NCBI GenBank assembly: GCA_003222835.1 | Contig: QHXE01000014.1 | Coordinates: 1-13,835, forward strand | DNA: 13,835 nucleotides | From: Acidobacteriota bacterium | Lineage (GTDB): Bacteria; Acidobacteriota; Blastocatellia; Pyrinomonadales; Pyrinomonadaceae | Direction: 5' to 3' | Part shown: positions 1-8,527 of the stretch, piece after piece | Position numbering within the stretch: position 1 is the stretch's first letter | Layout: every line of letters starts with the position of its first letter | Program-made: the position numbers and the translations under genes | Notes under the pieces: generated by a model | What the model saw: the letters and a program-made list of their open reading frames with translations, nothing else | Told to the model about the DNA's origin: nothing | The model's database searches: none

Positions 1-167
1 GTAGCGCTCATCGCTACGATCAAAGCCAAAGCCACCAGCGGCGTGCTAAACCTAAAGATTGTTTTCATTGTGGCCGGACCTCCGGGCGATCGCATAGAGT
101 TGCGATTCTCAAGGTTAGAACGAAAGGCGGATTGCCAAATTTCAACGTTCGTTCGATTCTCCGCGTT
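1..167. other. Unassigned left edge
   Basis: I recognise no gene here. One forward frame is open from the window edge to position 357, but its translation is arginine-rich, matches no family I know, and beyond about 306 it is out of phase with the radC remnant. It could be the tail of an upstream gene or simply decayed DNA. No promoter, terminator or RNA structure was evident. Confidence 0.3.
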
Positions 168-738
168 GTCCATTAAGATGCCTGAGCGGGCCCAAAGATT
201 AATTTTTCCAAATCCCGCCCGGGCAAGGGAGACCTTCACCCGTCTGAATGCCTGTAATTCTCAGCTACGGCGCGGGTCGCTGTCAAGGCGATCGAGGCAT
301 GCTGACAGGCGGCCAAAATTCTCTCAGCTTTCGAACTTGCCCAACGACACTTACTAAGAGAGACCATAAAAATCGAAAGCGCGGCAGATGTTCTTCCTTT
401 GCTTGCCGACATCGCCAACAAATCGCAGGAGCATTTCATCTGCATCACGCTCAACGGCGCCAGCGAATTGATTGAAAAGCGCATTGTCACCATTGGTTTA
501 CTTGATAAGAGTCTCGCTCATCCTCGTGATGTGTTCGCCGATGTGATCACCGATCGGGCAGCCGCCGTCATCTTCGCACAACCATCCTTCCGGTGATCTT
601 CAACCAAGCGAGGCAGACTTGAAGACGCAGGATCAGCTCGTACAGGCAGCAAAGATTCTCGGCATCCGAGTTCTCGATCACCTCATTGTAAGCAAGAAGG
701 GCTATTTCAGTTTTCAAGAAGCGGGGCTGATTGAATAG
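168..738 (+). pseudogene. radC: Decayed RadC-family (JAB/MPN domain) protein
   Basis: This is a broken gene of the RadC family, whose members carry a JAMM-type metal-binding domain; despite the name, a DNA repair role is unproven. In the frame from 306, residues AAKILSAFELAQR, then QEHFICITLN, then LAHPRDVFADVITDRAAAVIFA follow the family in order. At 576-580 the frame breaks exactly where A-H-N-H-P-S-G-D is expected. Reading from 577 in the next frame restores HNHPSGDLQPSEADL, LGIRVLDHLIVS and GYFSFQE up to TAG at 738. Loss of one CA dinucleotide explains the shift. Upstream of 306 there is a TGA at 303, and the helix-hairpin region (expected KAIEGIGxAKA) is reduced to KAIEAC-stop-QA, so more bases are missing. 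A faint IKMPER near 174 may be the old N-terminus. The family assignment is firm from 306 onward; the 5' limit is a guess. Confidence 0.8.
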
Positions 739-838
739 AAGTAGCGAGCGCAAGCTGAAGATAGCTCGATCATTTCAAACTCAATTCCTCAAGCTGTACT
801 TCTAATGACCTTCACAAGCCGCGATTTGACAGCTCACT

Positions 839-867
839 TTGGCGGCTTCTTTTCGCCGTGTTACGAT
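839..867 (+). promoter_or_regulatory. Possible sigma70-type promoter for the M16 peptidase gene
   Basis: TTGGCG (839-844) and TACGAT (862-867) are separated by 17 bases; each matches the consensus at four of six positions. Transcription would start near 874, which favours translation from ATG 911 over ATG 866. A better-looking TTGACA at 826-831 has no -10 box at a suitable distance. This is weak, pattern-only evidence. Confidence 0.25.
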
Positions 868-910
868 GGATTTCGAAAGGCCGACGGCAGATTTTCTCTC
901 TGAAGACACG

Positions 911-2185
911 ATGATCGACCTAGTGCAAACGACCCGGCTCCCGAATGGGCTCGCGATTATGACGGAGCATATGCCGGGGCTGCGGTCGGTGAGTTTGGGG
1001 ATCTGGGTGCGGCGGGGGTCGCGGCATGAGGCGGCGGCGCTGAATGGGATTCATCACTTCATCGAACATGCTTTATTTAAGGGAACGCAACGGCGGTCGG
1101 CGCATCAGATTGCTTCGGAATCGGATCGTCTGGGCGGACATTTGGATGCTTACACGGCGCATGAGATTACCGGGTTTGCAATCAAGATGGTCGATACGGC
1201 GCTGGAACCGGCTTTCGATCTGCTCTCCGATTTGATTTCGAATCCGCGCTTCAATCAGGACGATTTAGTGCGCGAGCGGCAAGTGATCATCGAAGAGATG
1301 AAGATGATCGAGGACACGCCGGACGAGCTGCTTACAGAACTATTCCACGCCGCGTATTTTCCCGATCATTCGCTGGGACGGCCGATCGAAGGAACGGCGG
1401 AAACTGTCTCGCTGTTCGATCACGAAACCACGACGGAGTTTCATGCGCACAACTACTCGCCGCGCAATTTGGTGATCGCCGCCGCGGGAAATATCTCGCA
1501 TGCGCAACTGATCGAACTCGCCGCGAAAACTTTCGGCGACAGCGGCAATGGAGCTGAACCTCCTTCAACGGTTCCGTTCTCGCCGCAACCAGCCGCGCCT
1601 ATTCTGATCGAGCGCAAAGAAGACCTGGAGCAAGCGCATTTGATCATCGCCGCGCCGTGGCCTTCGGCGAAAAGCGACGATCGTTACGCCGCCAGCATGC
1701 TGGGAACGGTGATCGGAGGGGGCACTTCCAGCCGTCTATGGCAAGCGATTCGCGAAGAGCGCGGGCTGGCTTATTCGATCGGCGCCGGCGGCAACACCTT
1801 TACCGACGTCGGGATGTTCGCGATCTACGCAGGCACGTCACCGGCGAATCTCGATCAAGTCGTTGACTTATCGCTCAAGGAACTGCGCCGCGCGGTGCGC
1901 GAACCCATACCCGACGATGAACTGCAATTGGCCCAGGAGCAGGCGATTGCTTCAGTGCTGCTGAGCCTCGAATCTTCCAGCGCGCGCGTCGGGGCCCTGG
2001 CGCGCCAGGAAATTATTCATCAGCGAAGGATTCCGCCGGATGAAATCATCCGATCGATTGAAAAGGTTACTCAAGAAGATATGCAGCGCGTTGCGCAAGA
2101 CTGCTTTACCACCGAGGAATTGGCGCTGGGCGCGCTGGGCAAGTTAAATGGATTTGCGGTGGATCGTTCGCGTTTGGAAATCTGA
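911..2185 (+). CDS. M16 family zinc metallopeptidase (processing peptidase-like)
   Basis: This is a predicted zinc-dependent peptidase of the inverzincin type, related to mitochondrial processing peptidase beta and Bacillus YmxG. From ATG 911 the product is 424 residues, the usual length of single-unit bacterial M16 proteins. The inverted zinc motif H-F-I-E-H lies at residues 49-53 (HxxEH), and the third ligand is in VIIEEMKM (E128 or E129), about 76 residues later as expected. The C-terminal half keeps the GGGTSSRLWQ and RGLAYSIGA segments of the partner domain, with the R/Y pair typical of active chambers. There is no signal peptide, so it is probably cytoplasmic; substrates cannot be read from sequence. 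ATG 866 and TTG 839 are alternative in-frame starts, but the extra residues look non-conserved and the protein family begins with a strand like TTRLPNGLAIM. The gene appears intact. Confidence 0.93.
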   Translation: MIDLVQTTRLPNGLAIMTEHMPGLRSVSLGIWVRRGSRHEAAALNGIHHFIEHALFKGTQRRSAHQIASESDRLGGHLDAYTAHEITGFAIKMVDTALEPAFDLLSDLISNPRFNQDDLVRERQVIIEEMKMIEDTPDELLTELFHAAYFPDHSLGRPIEGTAETVSLFDHETTTEFHAHNYSPRNLVIAAAGNISHAQLIELAAKTFGDSGNGAEPPSTVPFSPQPAAPILIERKEDLEQAHLIIAAPWPSAKSDDRYAASMLGTVIGGGTSSRLWQAIREERGLAYSIGAGGNTFTDVGMFAIYAGTSPANLDQVVDLSLKELRRAVREPIPDDELQLAQEQAIASVLLSLESSSARVGALARQEIIHQRRIPPDEIIRSIEKVTQEDMQRVAQDCFTTEELALGALGKLNGFAVDRSRLEI

Positions 2186-2189
2186 AATC

Positions 2190-2275
2190 GCCACAGAGGC
2201 ACGGAGAAAGACTTTCAGAGAAAAGGCCTAGCGATTCAGCATTATTTCATTTGAGTTTCTCTGTGCCTTTGTGGC
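2190..2275 (+). repeat. Palindromic intergenic repeat, family C (20-bp arms)
   Basis: The arms at 2190-2209 (GCCACAGAGGCACGGAGAAA) and 2256-2275 form a 20-bp stem around a 46-base spacer. As + strand RNA all 20 pairs form, two of them G-U; on the other strand the same positions are C-A mismatches. The element starts just after the peptidase stop and ends 27 bases before the next ATG. It has no trailing T run, so it is not a standard intrinsic terminator, although it may stabilise the mRNA 3' end. It looks like a dispersed repeat. Confidence 0.75.
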
Positions 2276-2302
2276 TAATGCTCGTCCAAGAATTCCTTTG
2301 AA

Positions 2303-3127
2303 ATGAAGATATCCGTTCTCGGCAGTGGCTCGACCGGCAACGCGGTGCTGTTGGTCGCCAATGGCACGCGCGTGTTGGTTGATGCGGGGTTAAGCGCACG
2401 CGAGATTGCGCGCCGGATGTCTTTGCTCGGTGAAGACGCAGCCTCGCTCGACGCCATTCTAATCACTCACGAGCACGGCGATCATGCGGGCGGCTTGCGC
2501 GTCCTGATGAAGGATCTCGATTGCCCCGTTTTCATGTCGCCGAAGACCCGCGACGCTTACGTCGGCGAACGGCGAAATGTCGCGAATGACGAGCCGCGCA
2601 AGCGCCTTTGCGCGCTGCGTGATCGCATGGTCGAGATTGATTCAGGTCGAGACTTTTGTATCGGCGAGATCGACTTTCATCCCTTCACGGTGCCGCACGA
2701 TGCAGTGGATAATTTCGGCTTTACCGCCACACATGACGGTGTGAAGGTCGCCACGGCGATGGACTTTGGCCGCATCACGACTTTGATGACGGAAAGGCTT
2801 CGTGGTTGCGCGGCGATCGTGATCGAGTCGAACCACAGCCGCGACATGCTGAAGACGGTCGAGCAATATCCTTGGGAGTTGAAGCAGAGGATTCTTTCGC
2901 GCCTGGGCCACCTTTCAAATGAAGACGTCGCTGAATGGCTCCTCGACGGATTTGACGGTCAGGCGCGTCACATCGTCTTAGCGCATCTATCGCAACGCGC
3001 GAATAATCCTTATCTCGCGAAGATCACCGCTGAAAGTGCGCTACGCGAACGTTCACCGCTGTTCGCCGGCGACACTGAGATCATGCTTTCATTTCCGAAA
3101 GAGCCAACGGCGTGGATTGAAGTTTAA
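2303..3127 (+). CDS. Metallo-beta-lactamase-fold hydrolase, WalJ/YycJ family
   Basis: This is a 274-residue single-domain metallo-beta-lactamase-fold protein. The start MKISVLGSGSTGNAVLL, the metal motif T-H-E-H-G-D-H at 55-61, the later ligands H132 (VPHDAVDNFGF), D154 (AMDFGRI) and H228 (LAHLSQRANNPYLA), and the IESNHSRDML segment match the YycJ/WalJ family. Family members are cytosolic, and exonuclease or DNA-repair roles have been proposed for the Bacillus protein, whose gene sits beside walRK. No walRK genes are present here, so that context is absent and the cellular role remains open. ATG 2303 is the natural start because the family begins directly with this beta strand; the Shine-Dalgarno signal is weak. 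The gene runs with the upstream peptidase gene, separated by 117 bases holding a palindromic repeat. It appears intact. Confidence 0.92.
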   Translation: MKISVLGSGSTGNAVLLVANGTRVLVDAGLSAREIARRMSLLGEDAASLDAILITHEHGDHAGGLRVLMKDLDCPVFMSPKTRDAYVGERRNVANDEPRKRLCALRDRMVEIDSGRDFCIGEIDFHPFTVPHDAVDNFGFTATHDGVKVATAMDFGRITTLMTERLRGCAAIVIESNHSRDMLKTVEQYPWELKQRILSRLGHLSNEDVAEWLLDGFDGQARHIVLAHLSQRANNPYLAKITAESALRERSPLFAGDTEIMLSFPKEPTAWIEV

Positions 3128-3137
3128 GAACAGTCCG

Positions 3138-3215
3138 GTAGGCAGGCATCTTGCCTGCTTCATCTACGAAGCGTCGGGCAAACCGTGGATAAAAGCAGGC
3201 AAGATGCCTGCGTAC
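3138..3215. repeat. Palindromic repeat, family B, between convergent genes
   Basis: The arms at 3138-3160 and 3193-3215 (23 bases) are reverse complements with one mismatch, around a 32-base spacer. Each arm is itself a small hairpin, GCAGGC-ATCTT-GCCTGC. The element fills the gap between the stop of the WalJ-type gene (3127) and the stop of the oppositely oriented cyclase gene (3220), so it could act as a bidirectional transcription block, though no T run follows. A relative with a different loop is nested at 10483-10562. Confidence 0.85.
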
Positions 3216-3219
3216 CCAA

Positions 3220-5112
3220 CTAAGCCACCGCTTCCATACGGGGACTGATTACCTCAGGGGTGAAGTTGTGGCGCGAACGCTTGTGGCGTTTGTTTTCGTA
3301 CATGGCGCGGTCGGCAAGAGCCATCAACTCTTCAATCGAGTGTCCTTCGTCGTCGTCAAAATGCGCCAGGCCGACGCTGACCGATAAATCGTAGGAATGA
3401 TTCCACTGCGAGCTGGTGGCCTTGAATTTCTCCTGTAGGCGATTGGTCAGGAATTCGGCGCTCTCTTCCGGGCCAATTGCCGCCAGCACCACAAATTCAT
3501 CGCCGCCAATGCGGGCTATAATATCTGAGCTGCGGAAAGTCTCTTTGAAAATCTCAGCGGCCTTGACCAAGGCGCGGTCGCCCTCATGATGACCCAGCGA
3601 GTCATTGATCACTTTCAATCCGTCGAGATCGGCGTAGAGAATTACTGGAATCTTCTGATTGCGGCGAATCGAGGTCAGATGTTGTTCAGTTATGGCCAGG
3701 AAACCACGCCGGTTATAAAGACCAGTAAGCTCATCTACGAGCGAAAGGCTTTGCAGCGCCGCCTCTGCGCGTTTGCGTTCCGTGATGTCCTGAATCTGAA
3801 AGATGAAATGCGCGGGCTTGTCGTCTGAATCGCGCACCAAAGAAACGCTATTGAGGGCCCAGACGATTTGGCCCAACCTGTGGACGTAACGTTTCTCGAC
3901 GTGACTGGTCGGGGTCTCTCCCTGCATCAGGCGATAGAGGTTGGCCAAATCGCTTCCGAGGTCTTCCGGATGTGTGACCGCCTGAAAGTTAGACTCGAGC
4001 AACTCCTGTTCGGTGTATCCGACCAGATCGCACAGCGATCGGTTCACCCGCAGCCAGCCCCCCTGAGGCGAGACCAGTGCCATGCCGATGGCCGCATAAT
4101 CAAAGGCGTTGCGAAAATGTTGTTCAGTCTCGCGCAACGCCTTACTGATGCGCTCTTGCTCCGCGATATGGCGGTTGAGTTCCTCGACGTGACGGCGCGC
4201 CTGCTCAGCCTGCGCGGCGGAGTTCTCGACATTCTTCATGTAGGTCCAATAGGTGAAGTAGACGATAGCGATAATCGGAATCGTAGCGGCGAAAGCAAAG
4301 AAGCCGACGTTGCCAATGAAGCGAGCGATGAGTCCGGCCGCGGACGCGCCGGCAAAGTAGGTGATCGATGTCCACAAAAAGTTTTTCCGCCAGGAAGACC
4401 AGACTCTATCGCCGGCCTTCAAGGCAGAGCCGATCGCCACCAGAATTGAATTGCCCAGATACTGAACGACCGCCATCACGCAGATCGCGATCAGATAGTT
4501 TTGGGAATAGACGTCGCGCCAAGCGACCGTTTCGCCAAACAAGAACCGCAGCGTCCACACGGTCAGAAAAGTAGCGGAGGCCATCACGGCTGCATTGAAC
4601 AGATGCGTACGGAGCTTGCTGCCAATGCGCAGAGAAGCACACAGCGCCTCAGCCGTGGCCAGAAGGATGGCTGCCTCTCCACCAAACAGCAGCAACGAGA
4701 GAAATACAAAAGTGTCTGAAACTGAGATATGGGCCTTGACCCGCGGAATCTGAATGCTCAATCTTGGTCCGATGAGCACGGTCGCAAGTGCCAGCAGCAG
4801 AAAGCGAACGTCAATGGTTCCGAGCGCGAGGTGGCCCGCAGAAAAGAGCACAACCGTTGCGCCAACGGCGATGATCAGCCAAACGTAGAAATGGTTCAGG
4901 CGTTCTCGGGTCACTTTTTTTCGTGAGGGTGCAGAAAAAGGGGCGTCCGCACCTGTCTCGCGCGAGGGCAATCGTCGTTCCCGCCAATCAGATTGAAGAT
5001 TTGCCGGGAAAATTGAGGTTTTTGCTCGCTTGGGAGTTCTAGAGCGGTCAGAAGGCGAAGTCAGTTTGAAAAACTTTACTTGCAATCTGAATGATCGGGT
5101 GGTGGTCCTCAA
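3220..5112 (-). CDS. Membrane-anchored PAS-GGDEF diguanylate cyclase
   Basis: This predicted diguanylate cyclase makes cyclic di-GMP from two GTP. In order along 630 residues it has a polar N-terminus (1-70), several membrane segments (about 74-292), a likely coiled-coil linker (295-328, rich in E, Q and R), a PAS sensor domain (about 328-448, ending in the usual DITERKRAE), and a GGDEF domain from VDELTGLYNRR (459-469). The active-site signature is RIGGDEF with GGDEF at 536-540. The product-inhibition site RxxD (RSSD, 527-530) lies five residues before it, so feedback control is expected. The TTG start at 5112 is uncertain. A GTG at 4914 would begin just before the first membrane helix and give about 564 residues; the 66 extra residues look non-conserved. 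The gene is monocistronic, divergent from the glycosyltransferase and convergent with the WalJ-type gene. The ligand of the membrane or PAS region cannot be inferred. Confidence 0.93.
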   Translation of the reverse strand: MRTTTRSFRLQVKFFKLTSPSDRSRTPKRAKTSIFPANLQSDWRERRLPSRETGADAPFSAPSRKKVTRERLNHFYVWLIIAVGATVVLFSAGHLALGTIDVRFLLLALATVLIGPRLSIQIPRVKAHISVSDTFVFLSLLLFGGEAAILLATAEALCASLRIGSKLRTHLFNAAVMASATFLTVWTLRFLFGETVAWRDVYSQNYLIAICVMAVVQYLGNSILVAIGSALKAGDRVWSSWRKNFLWTSITYFAGASAAGLIARFIGNVGFFAFAATIPIIAIVYFTYWTYMKNVENSAAQAEQARRHVEELNRHIAEQERISKALRETEQHFRNAFDYAAIGMALVSPQGGWLRVNRSLCDLVGYTEQELLESNFQAVTHPEDLGSDLANLYRLMQGETPTSHVEKRYVHRLGQIVWALNSVSLVRDSDDKPAHFIFQIQDITERKRAEAALQSLSLVDELTGLYNRRGFLAITEQHLTSIRRNQKIPVILYADLDGLKVINDSLGHHEGDRALVKAAEIFKETFRSSDIIARIGGDEFVVLAAIGPEESAEFLTNRLQEKFKATSSQWNHSYDLSVSVGLAHFDDDEGHSIEELMALADRAMYENKRHKRSRHNFTPEVISPRMEAVA

Positions 5113-5130
5113 TCATCGGTTTCCTCCGCG

Positions 5131-5225
5131 TCCTCTGGGAGATCTTCTGTGTCGTCTGCGGTGAAGCGTTCGTTGGTTCTGCTATGGAGAGTTACACGGA
5201 GGATTGCGCCGAAGAACGCAGAGGA
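5131..5225. repeat. Degenerate inverted repeat in a divergent intergenic region
   Basis: The 215-base gap between the cyclase and glycosyltransferase starts holds no gene. It contains imperfect inverted arms (about 5131-5164 and 5192-5225) built from TCCTCTG/CAGAGGA and GTCTGCGG/CACGGAGGA words. These resemble family C (the 2190-2275 repeat) in composition but are too diverged to prove kinship. Promoters for both flanking genes must lie here or nearby; I saw no convincing -35/-10 pair. Confidence 0.35.
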
Positions 5226-5327
5226 TCAGAACGCAGCTTTGAGGAGGCTGCTCCACTACGTTAGAATTCCAGCCCGATTTATTTTGATCGGACGACGCTT
5301 AGCGAAAGTTTCAGAGAATCAAAATCG

Positions 5328-6968
5328 ATGTTAGCGATGCTCGCCGCGACTGTTATTCCAACTCAGTGTATCGAGAAGGGTTGGTTCTGTCCTGTCCCTT
5401 TTAAAGGAGGAGATCTCCCCCTTTGTATGGATTTCCCTGGCAACTCCTTCTGTGAATCCTACTACAAGACGGCGGCGAACATTAGTTCGCTTTATCAACT
5501 GGATACATTCGATTGGACAGTACTGATAATTTATTTCACGATTCTGGCAGTGCTCGCGATCTACGGCGTGTATCGCGTTAAGCTGGTCGCCGAGTTCTGG
5601 CGCTATTCGAAGTTTCCACCGAAGCCAAGGGGCCAGTTCGCGGAAAGCGATTTGCCAACCGTCACCATACAGCTTCCGCTCTTTAACGAGATGTATGTAG
5701 TCGAGCGTTTGGTCAAGGCGGTGGCCAAGATCGATTATCCGCGCGAACTTCTAGAGATCCAGGTGTTGGATGACTCGACCGACGAAACGGTGAACATTGC
5801 GCGAGCGACGGTCGAGCAATACGCGCGCGCAGGTTTCGACATTTCTTATCTTCATCGCGACGATCGAACCGGCTTTAAAGCGGGCGCGCTGGAAAATGGC
5901 ATGAAGACGGCGAAGGGCGAGTTGATCGCAATCTTCGACGCCGACTTCGTGCCGAAACCGGATTTCCTGCGCAAGCTGATCCATTATTTCACCGACAGAA
6001 CTGTCGGTTGCGCCCAGATGCGTTGGGCCCACATTAACGGCTCGTACAATCTGCTGACGCGTCTGCAAACGATCATGCTGGACGGTCACTTCGTGGTCGA
6101 GCAGACCACACGCAATCGCAGCGGAAGTTTTTTCAACTTCAACGGCACCGCGGGTATCTGGAGACGGGAAGCGATCGAGATGAGCGGTGGTTGGCAACAC
6201 GACACGCTGACAGAAGATACCGATCTGAGTTTTCGGGCGCAATTGATGGGCTGGCGATTTATTTATCTGCTGGATGAAGAAGCGCCGGCAGAAATTCCGG
6301 TGGAGATTAACGCCTAAGTTTGGTTTAAGCTCTACCGTCGTATCTGGTATGCGCCCTTGCCGCTTTGGGTGAAACTCGAGATGTTCTTTCGTCTGACGGG
6401 CAATGTAAGTTACCCGCTGATGATCGTCGCCAGCTTCATGCAGTTTCCGCTATTGCTGGTGCGTTACAACCAGGGTCTGCATCAACTCATGATACTCGAC
6501 CTGCCGATGCTTTTCTTTTCGACAGTTTCGGTCGTGCTTTATTACGGCACCGCGGTTTGGTATCTCGATGAAAAGCGCGGCCGGCGGCTGCTGCACTTGC
6601 CTCTGGTGATGGGGCTGGGAATCGGTTTGGCCTTCTCGAACGCGCGCGCAGTATTGGAAGCACTGGCCGGCGTCAAATCAGATTTCGTGCGCACGCCTAA
6701 ATACCGCGTGGAAAAGATCGATGACGAATCGTGGAAGCGAAAGAAGTACAAGCGCAAGCATGGCTGGCTGCCGCTGTTGGAGTTGAGTTTCGCGGTCTAT
6801 TTTGTTTTGGCGATTGCTTATGCTTTGAATATGCACATGTGGGGGCCGATTGCTTTTCTGCTGTTGTTCTGTTTTGGCTATGGCTACATGGGCACGATGA
6901 GTTTGCTGCAAAGGGCAAGTGGCAAACGTCTGACCGCGGCTTTGGAAACACCGGCAAAAGTGAGCTAA
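5328..6968 (+). pseudogene. Family 2 glycosyltransferase (cellulose synthase-like), split by in-frame stop
   Basis: This is a processive-type membrane glycosyltransferase that would use a nucleotide sugar at the inner face of the cytoplasmic membrane. The first open piece (5328-6317, 329 residues) has one membrane helix (about 63-84), then VLDDSTDE (D148, D149), the metal-binding D-A-D at 204-206, FFNFNGTAGIWRR and LTEDTDLSFRAQ (TED 295-297). It then ends at TAA 6315. The same frame continues through VWFKLYRRIW into LTGNVSYPLM, four or more membrane helices and the typical PKYRV cytoplasmic loop, ending at 6968. The family segment FKxQQxRWAKGxxQ between ...PVEINA and the next helix is missing. 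A 39-base deletion joining the T of a Phe codon to the AA of Gln CAA would create exactly this TAA. QxxRW is needed for catalysis, so the product is probably inactive. The start is uncertain: ATG 5427 (with GGAGG at 5406-5410, spaced too far) is an alternative. Confidence 0.85.
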
Positions 6969-6981
6969 CTCGCTTAATCAA

Positions 6982-8295
6982 CTACGCCTTCGCGGCTTCA
7001 ATCTTACCCTCGCGTTTTTCTATCGGAACATAGGATCGCGTTCGTTCGCCCAGATAAATCTGTCGCGGACGCGCGATCTTTTGATCGGAATCATCGAGCA
7101 TCTCGGCCCATTGCGCCAACCATCCCGACGTGCGCGGAATCGCAAACAGCACCGGAAACATATCGACGGGGAAGCGCATTGCCTGGTAAATGATTCCCGA
7201 GTAGAAATCCACGTTCGGATAAAGCTTGCGCTTGACGAAGTACTCGTCTTCCAGCGCAATGCGCTCCAGCTCGAGCGCGATGTCGAGCAACGGATCCTTG
7301 CCCGTCACTTCAAAAACTTCATACGCCACCTGCTTGATTATCCGGGCGCGCGGATCGTAGTTCTTGTAAACGCGGTGGCCGAATCCCATTAGACGAAACT
7401 CGCCGGCCTTCACGCGTTTGATGTAGTCAGGTACGTTCTTGACCGATCCAATCTCGTTGAGCATTCTCAGAACCATCTCGTTCGCGCCACCGTGAAGCGG
7501 TCCATACAACGCCGCCGCGGCGCCGGCCAGCGATGAAAATGGATCGGTGTGCGCGCTGCCAATGCTGCGCATCGCATTAGTGCTGCAATTTTGCTCATGG
7601 TCGGCGTGCAAAATGAAAAGTACACTCAGCGCGCGCTCCAGCACCGGATTCGGCTCATATGTCAGCTCCGTCGTCTTGAACATCATGTTCAGGAAGTTAC
7701 CTTCGTAACTGAGATCGTTATCCGGATACGCGTACTGCATGCCGATGCGGTGTCGATAGGCGAACGCGGCAATCGTCGGTACTTTCGCAATCAGCCTATA
7801 TACCTGCTTCCATCGACTCTCTTCGTTGAAGATGTCCTTCGCATCCGGATAAAAAGTCGAAAGGGCGCCCAGCATCGCGATGAACATGCCCATCGGGTGC
7901 GCGTTGTAATGAAAGCCGTCCAAGACTTTCTTGATGCTTTCGTTGATGAAAGTGTGATGCGTGATGTTCCAGGTCCAGTCTTTCAACTGCGCTTCGGTCG
8001 GCAGTTCACCGTGCAGCAGCAGATAAGCAACCTCCAGATAAGTGCTGTTCTCAGCCAGCACATCGATTGGGTATCCACGGTATTCAAGGATGCCTTTATC
8101 ACCATCGATAAAGGTGATGCGGCTCTTGGTCGAGGCCGTATTCATAAAGGCGGGATCGTAGGTCATCAAACCAAAGTCGTCATCGGCAACTTTGATCTTT
8201 CGGAAGTCCAGCGCTTTGATCGTTTCGTTTTCAATCGCGAGTTCGTACTGCTTTCCGGTGCGATTGTCGGTAATTGTTAGAGTGTTCTCAGCCAT
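6982..8295 (-). CDS. gltA: Citrate synthase
   Basis: This enzyme condenses acetyl-CoA and oxaloacetate to citrate, the entry step of the TCA cycle, in the cytoplasm. The 437-residue product has the length and layout of the hexameric Gram-negative type, including the N-terminal beta domain (ITDNRTGKQYEL, ITFIDGDKGILEYRGYPI). All three catalytic residues are visible: H268 in GPLHGGANE, H307 in GFGHRVYKNYDPRAR and D363 in LYPNVDFYSG. FILHADHEQNCSTNAMR precedes them. The ATG at 8295 starts the conserved N-terminus; the upstream AAAGG is about 12 bases away, so the ribosome site is poor. The gene converges with the glycosyltransferase at a 13-base gap that shows no terminator hairpin. It appears intact and is the most confidently assigned gene in the window. 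Confidence 0.98.
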   Translation of the reverse strand: MAENTLTITDNRTGKQYELAIENETIKALDFRKIKVADDDFGLMTYDPAFMNTASTKSRITFIDGDKGILEYRGYPIDVLAENSTYLEVAYLLLHGELPTEAQLKDWTWNITHHTFINESIKKVLDGFHYNAHPMGMFIAMLGALSTFYPDAKDIFNEESRWKQVYRLIAKVPTIAAFAYRHRIGMQYAYPDNDLSYEGNFLNMMFKTTELTYEPNPVLERALSVLFILHADHEQNCSTNAMRSIGSAHTDPFSSLAGAAAALYGPLHGGANEMVLRMLNEIGSVKNVPDYIKRVKAGEFRLMGFGHRVYKNYDPRARIIKQVAYEVFEVTGKDPLLDIALELERIALEDEYFVKRKLYPNVDFYSGIIYQAMRFPVDMFPVLFAIPRTSGWLAQWAEMLDDSDQKIARPRQIYLGERTRSYVPIEKREGKIEAAKA

Positions 8296-8527
8296 TGGTT
8301 AACGTCCGCCTTTCGAAACGTCAGTGTATCGCCTGCATAATCCAATAGACCAGCAGACAAAACAGGTCGCGCCCGATTACCGCAACGCCGGTGCCGAGAA
8401 AGCCCGCGGGATTTTAAGTGGTGAAAGTGAAAGCCTGCGGAGAGTTTCCCAAGTCGCAGGGGAAAAAGGCGCAGAGGGCCGGGAGAACCGATCGGTCAGA
8501 GATTATTTTGATGGAGCTTCGCGAGGC
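8296..8527. other. Intergenic region upstream of gltA
   Basis: This gap lies between two genes on the minus strand. No convincing promoter was found. The minus strand from about 8420 to 8335 reads NPAGFLGTGVAVIGRDLF and on through a hydrophobic stretch to a TGA, about 30 residues, but it has no upstream start codon. It could be a coincidence or the tail of a lost small membrane protein. Confidence 0.3.

Noticed and set aside
2190..2275. Intrinsic terminator
   Set aside because: The 46-base loop is long and no T run follows the stem.
3868..4449. 193-residue forward open frame inside the cyclase gene
   Set aside because: It is antisense to the PAS and membrane coding region, which has clear family motifs; no homology is recognisable in the forward product.
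5403..5429. GGAGG plus ATG 5427 as the true glycosyltransferase start
   Set aside because: The spacing of 16 bases is too long for a ribosome site, and GGAGATCTCC at 5409-5418 is a palindrome that explains the match; kept only as an alternative start.
5751..6242. 163-residue minus-strand open frame
   Set aside because: It is antisense to the glycosyltransferase catalytic domain and shows no recognisable domain.
7549..8280. 243-residue forward open frame opposite citrate synthase
   Set aside because: It is a shadow of gltA, whose catalytic residues are all in place on the minus strand.
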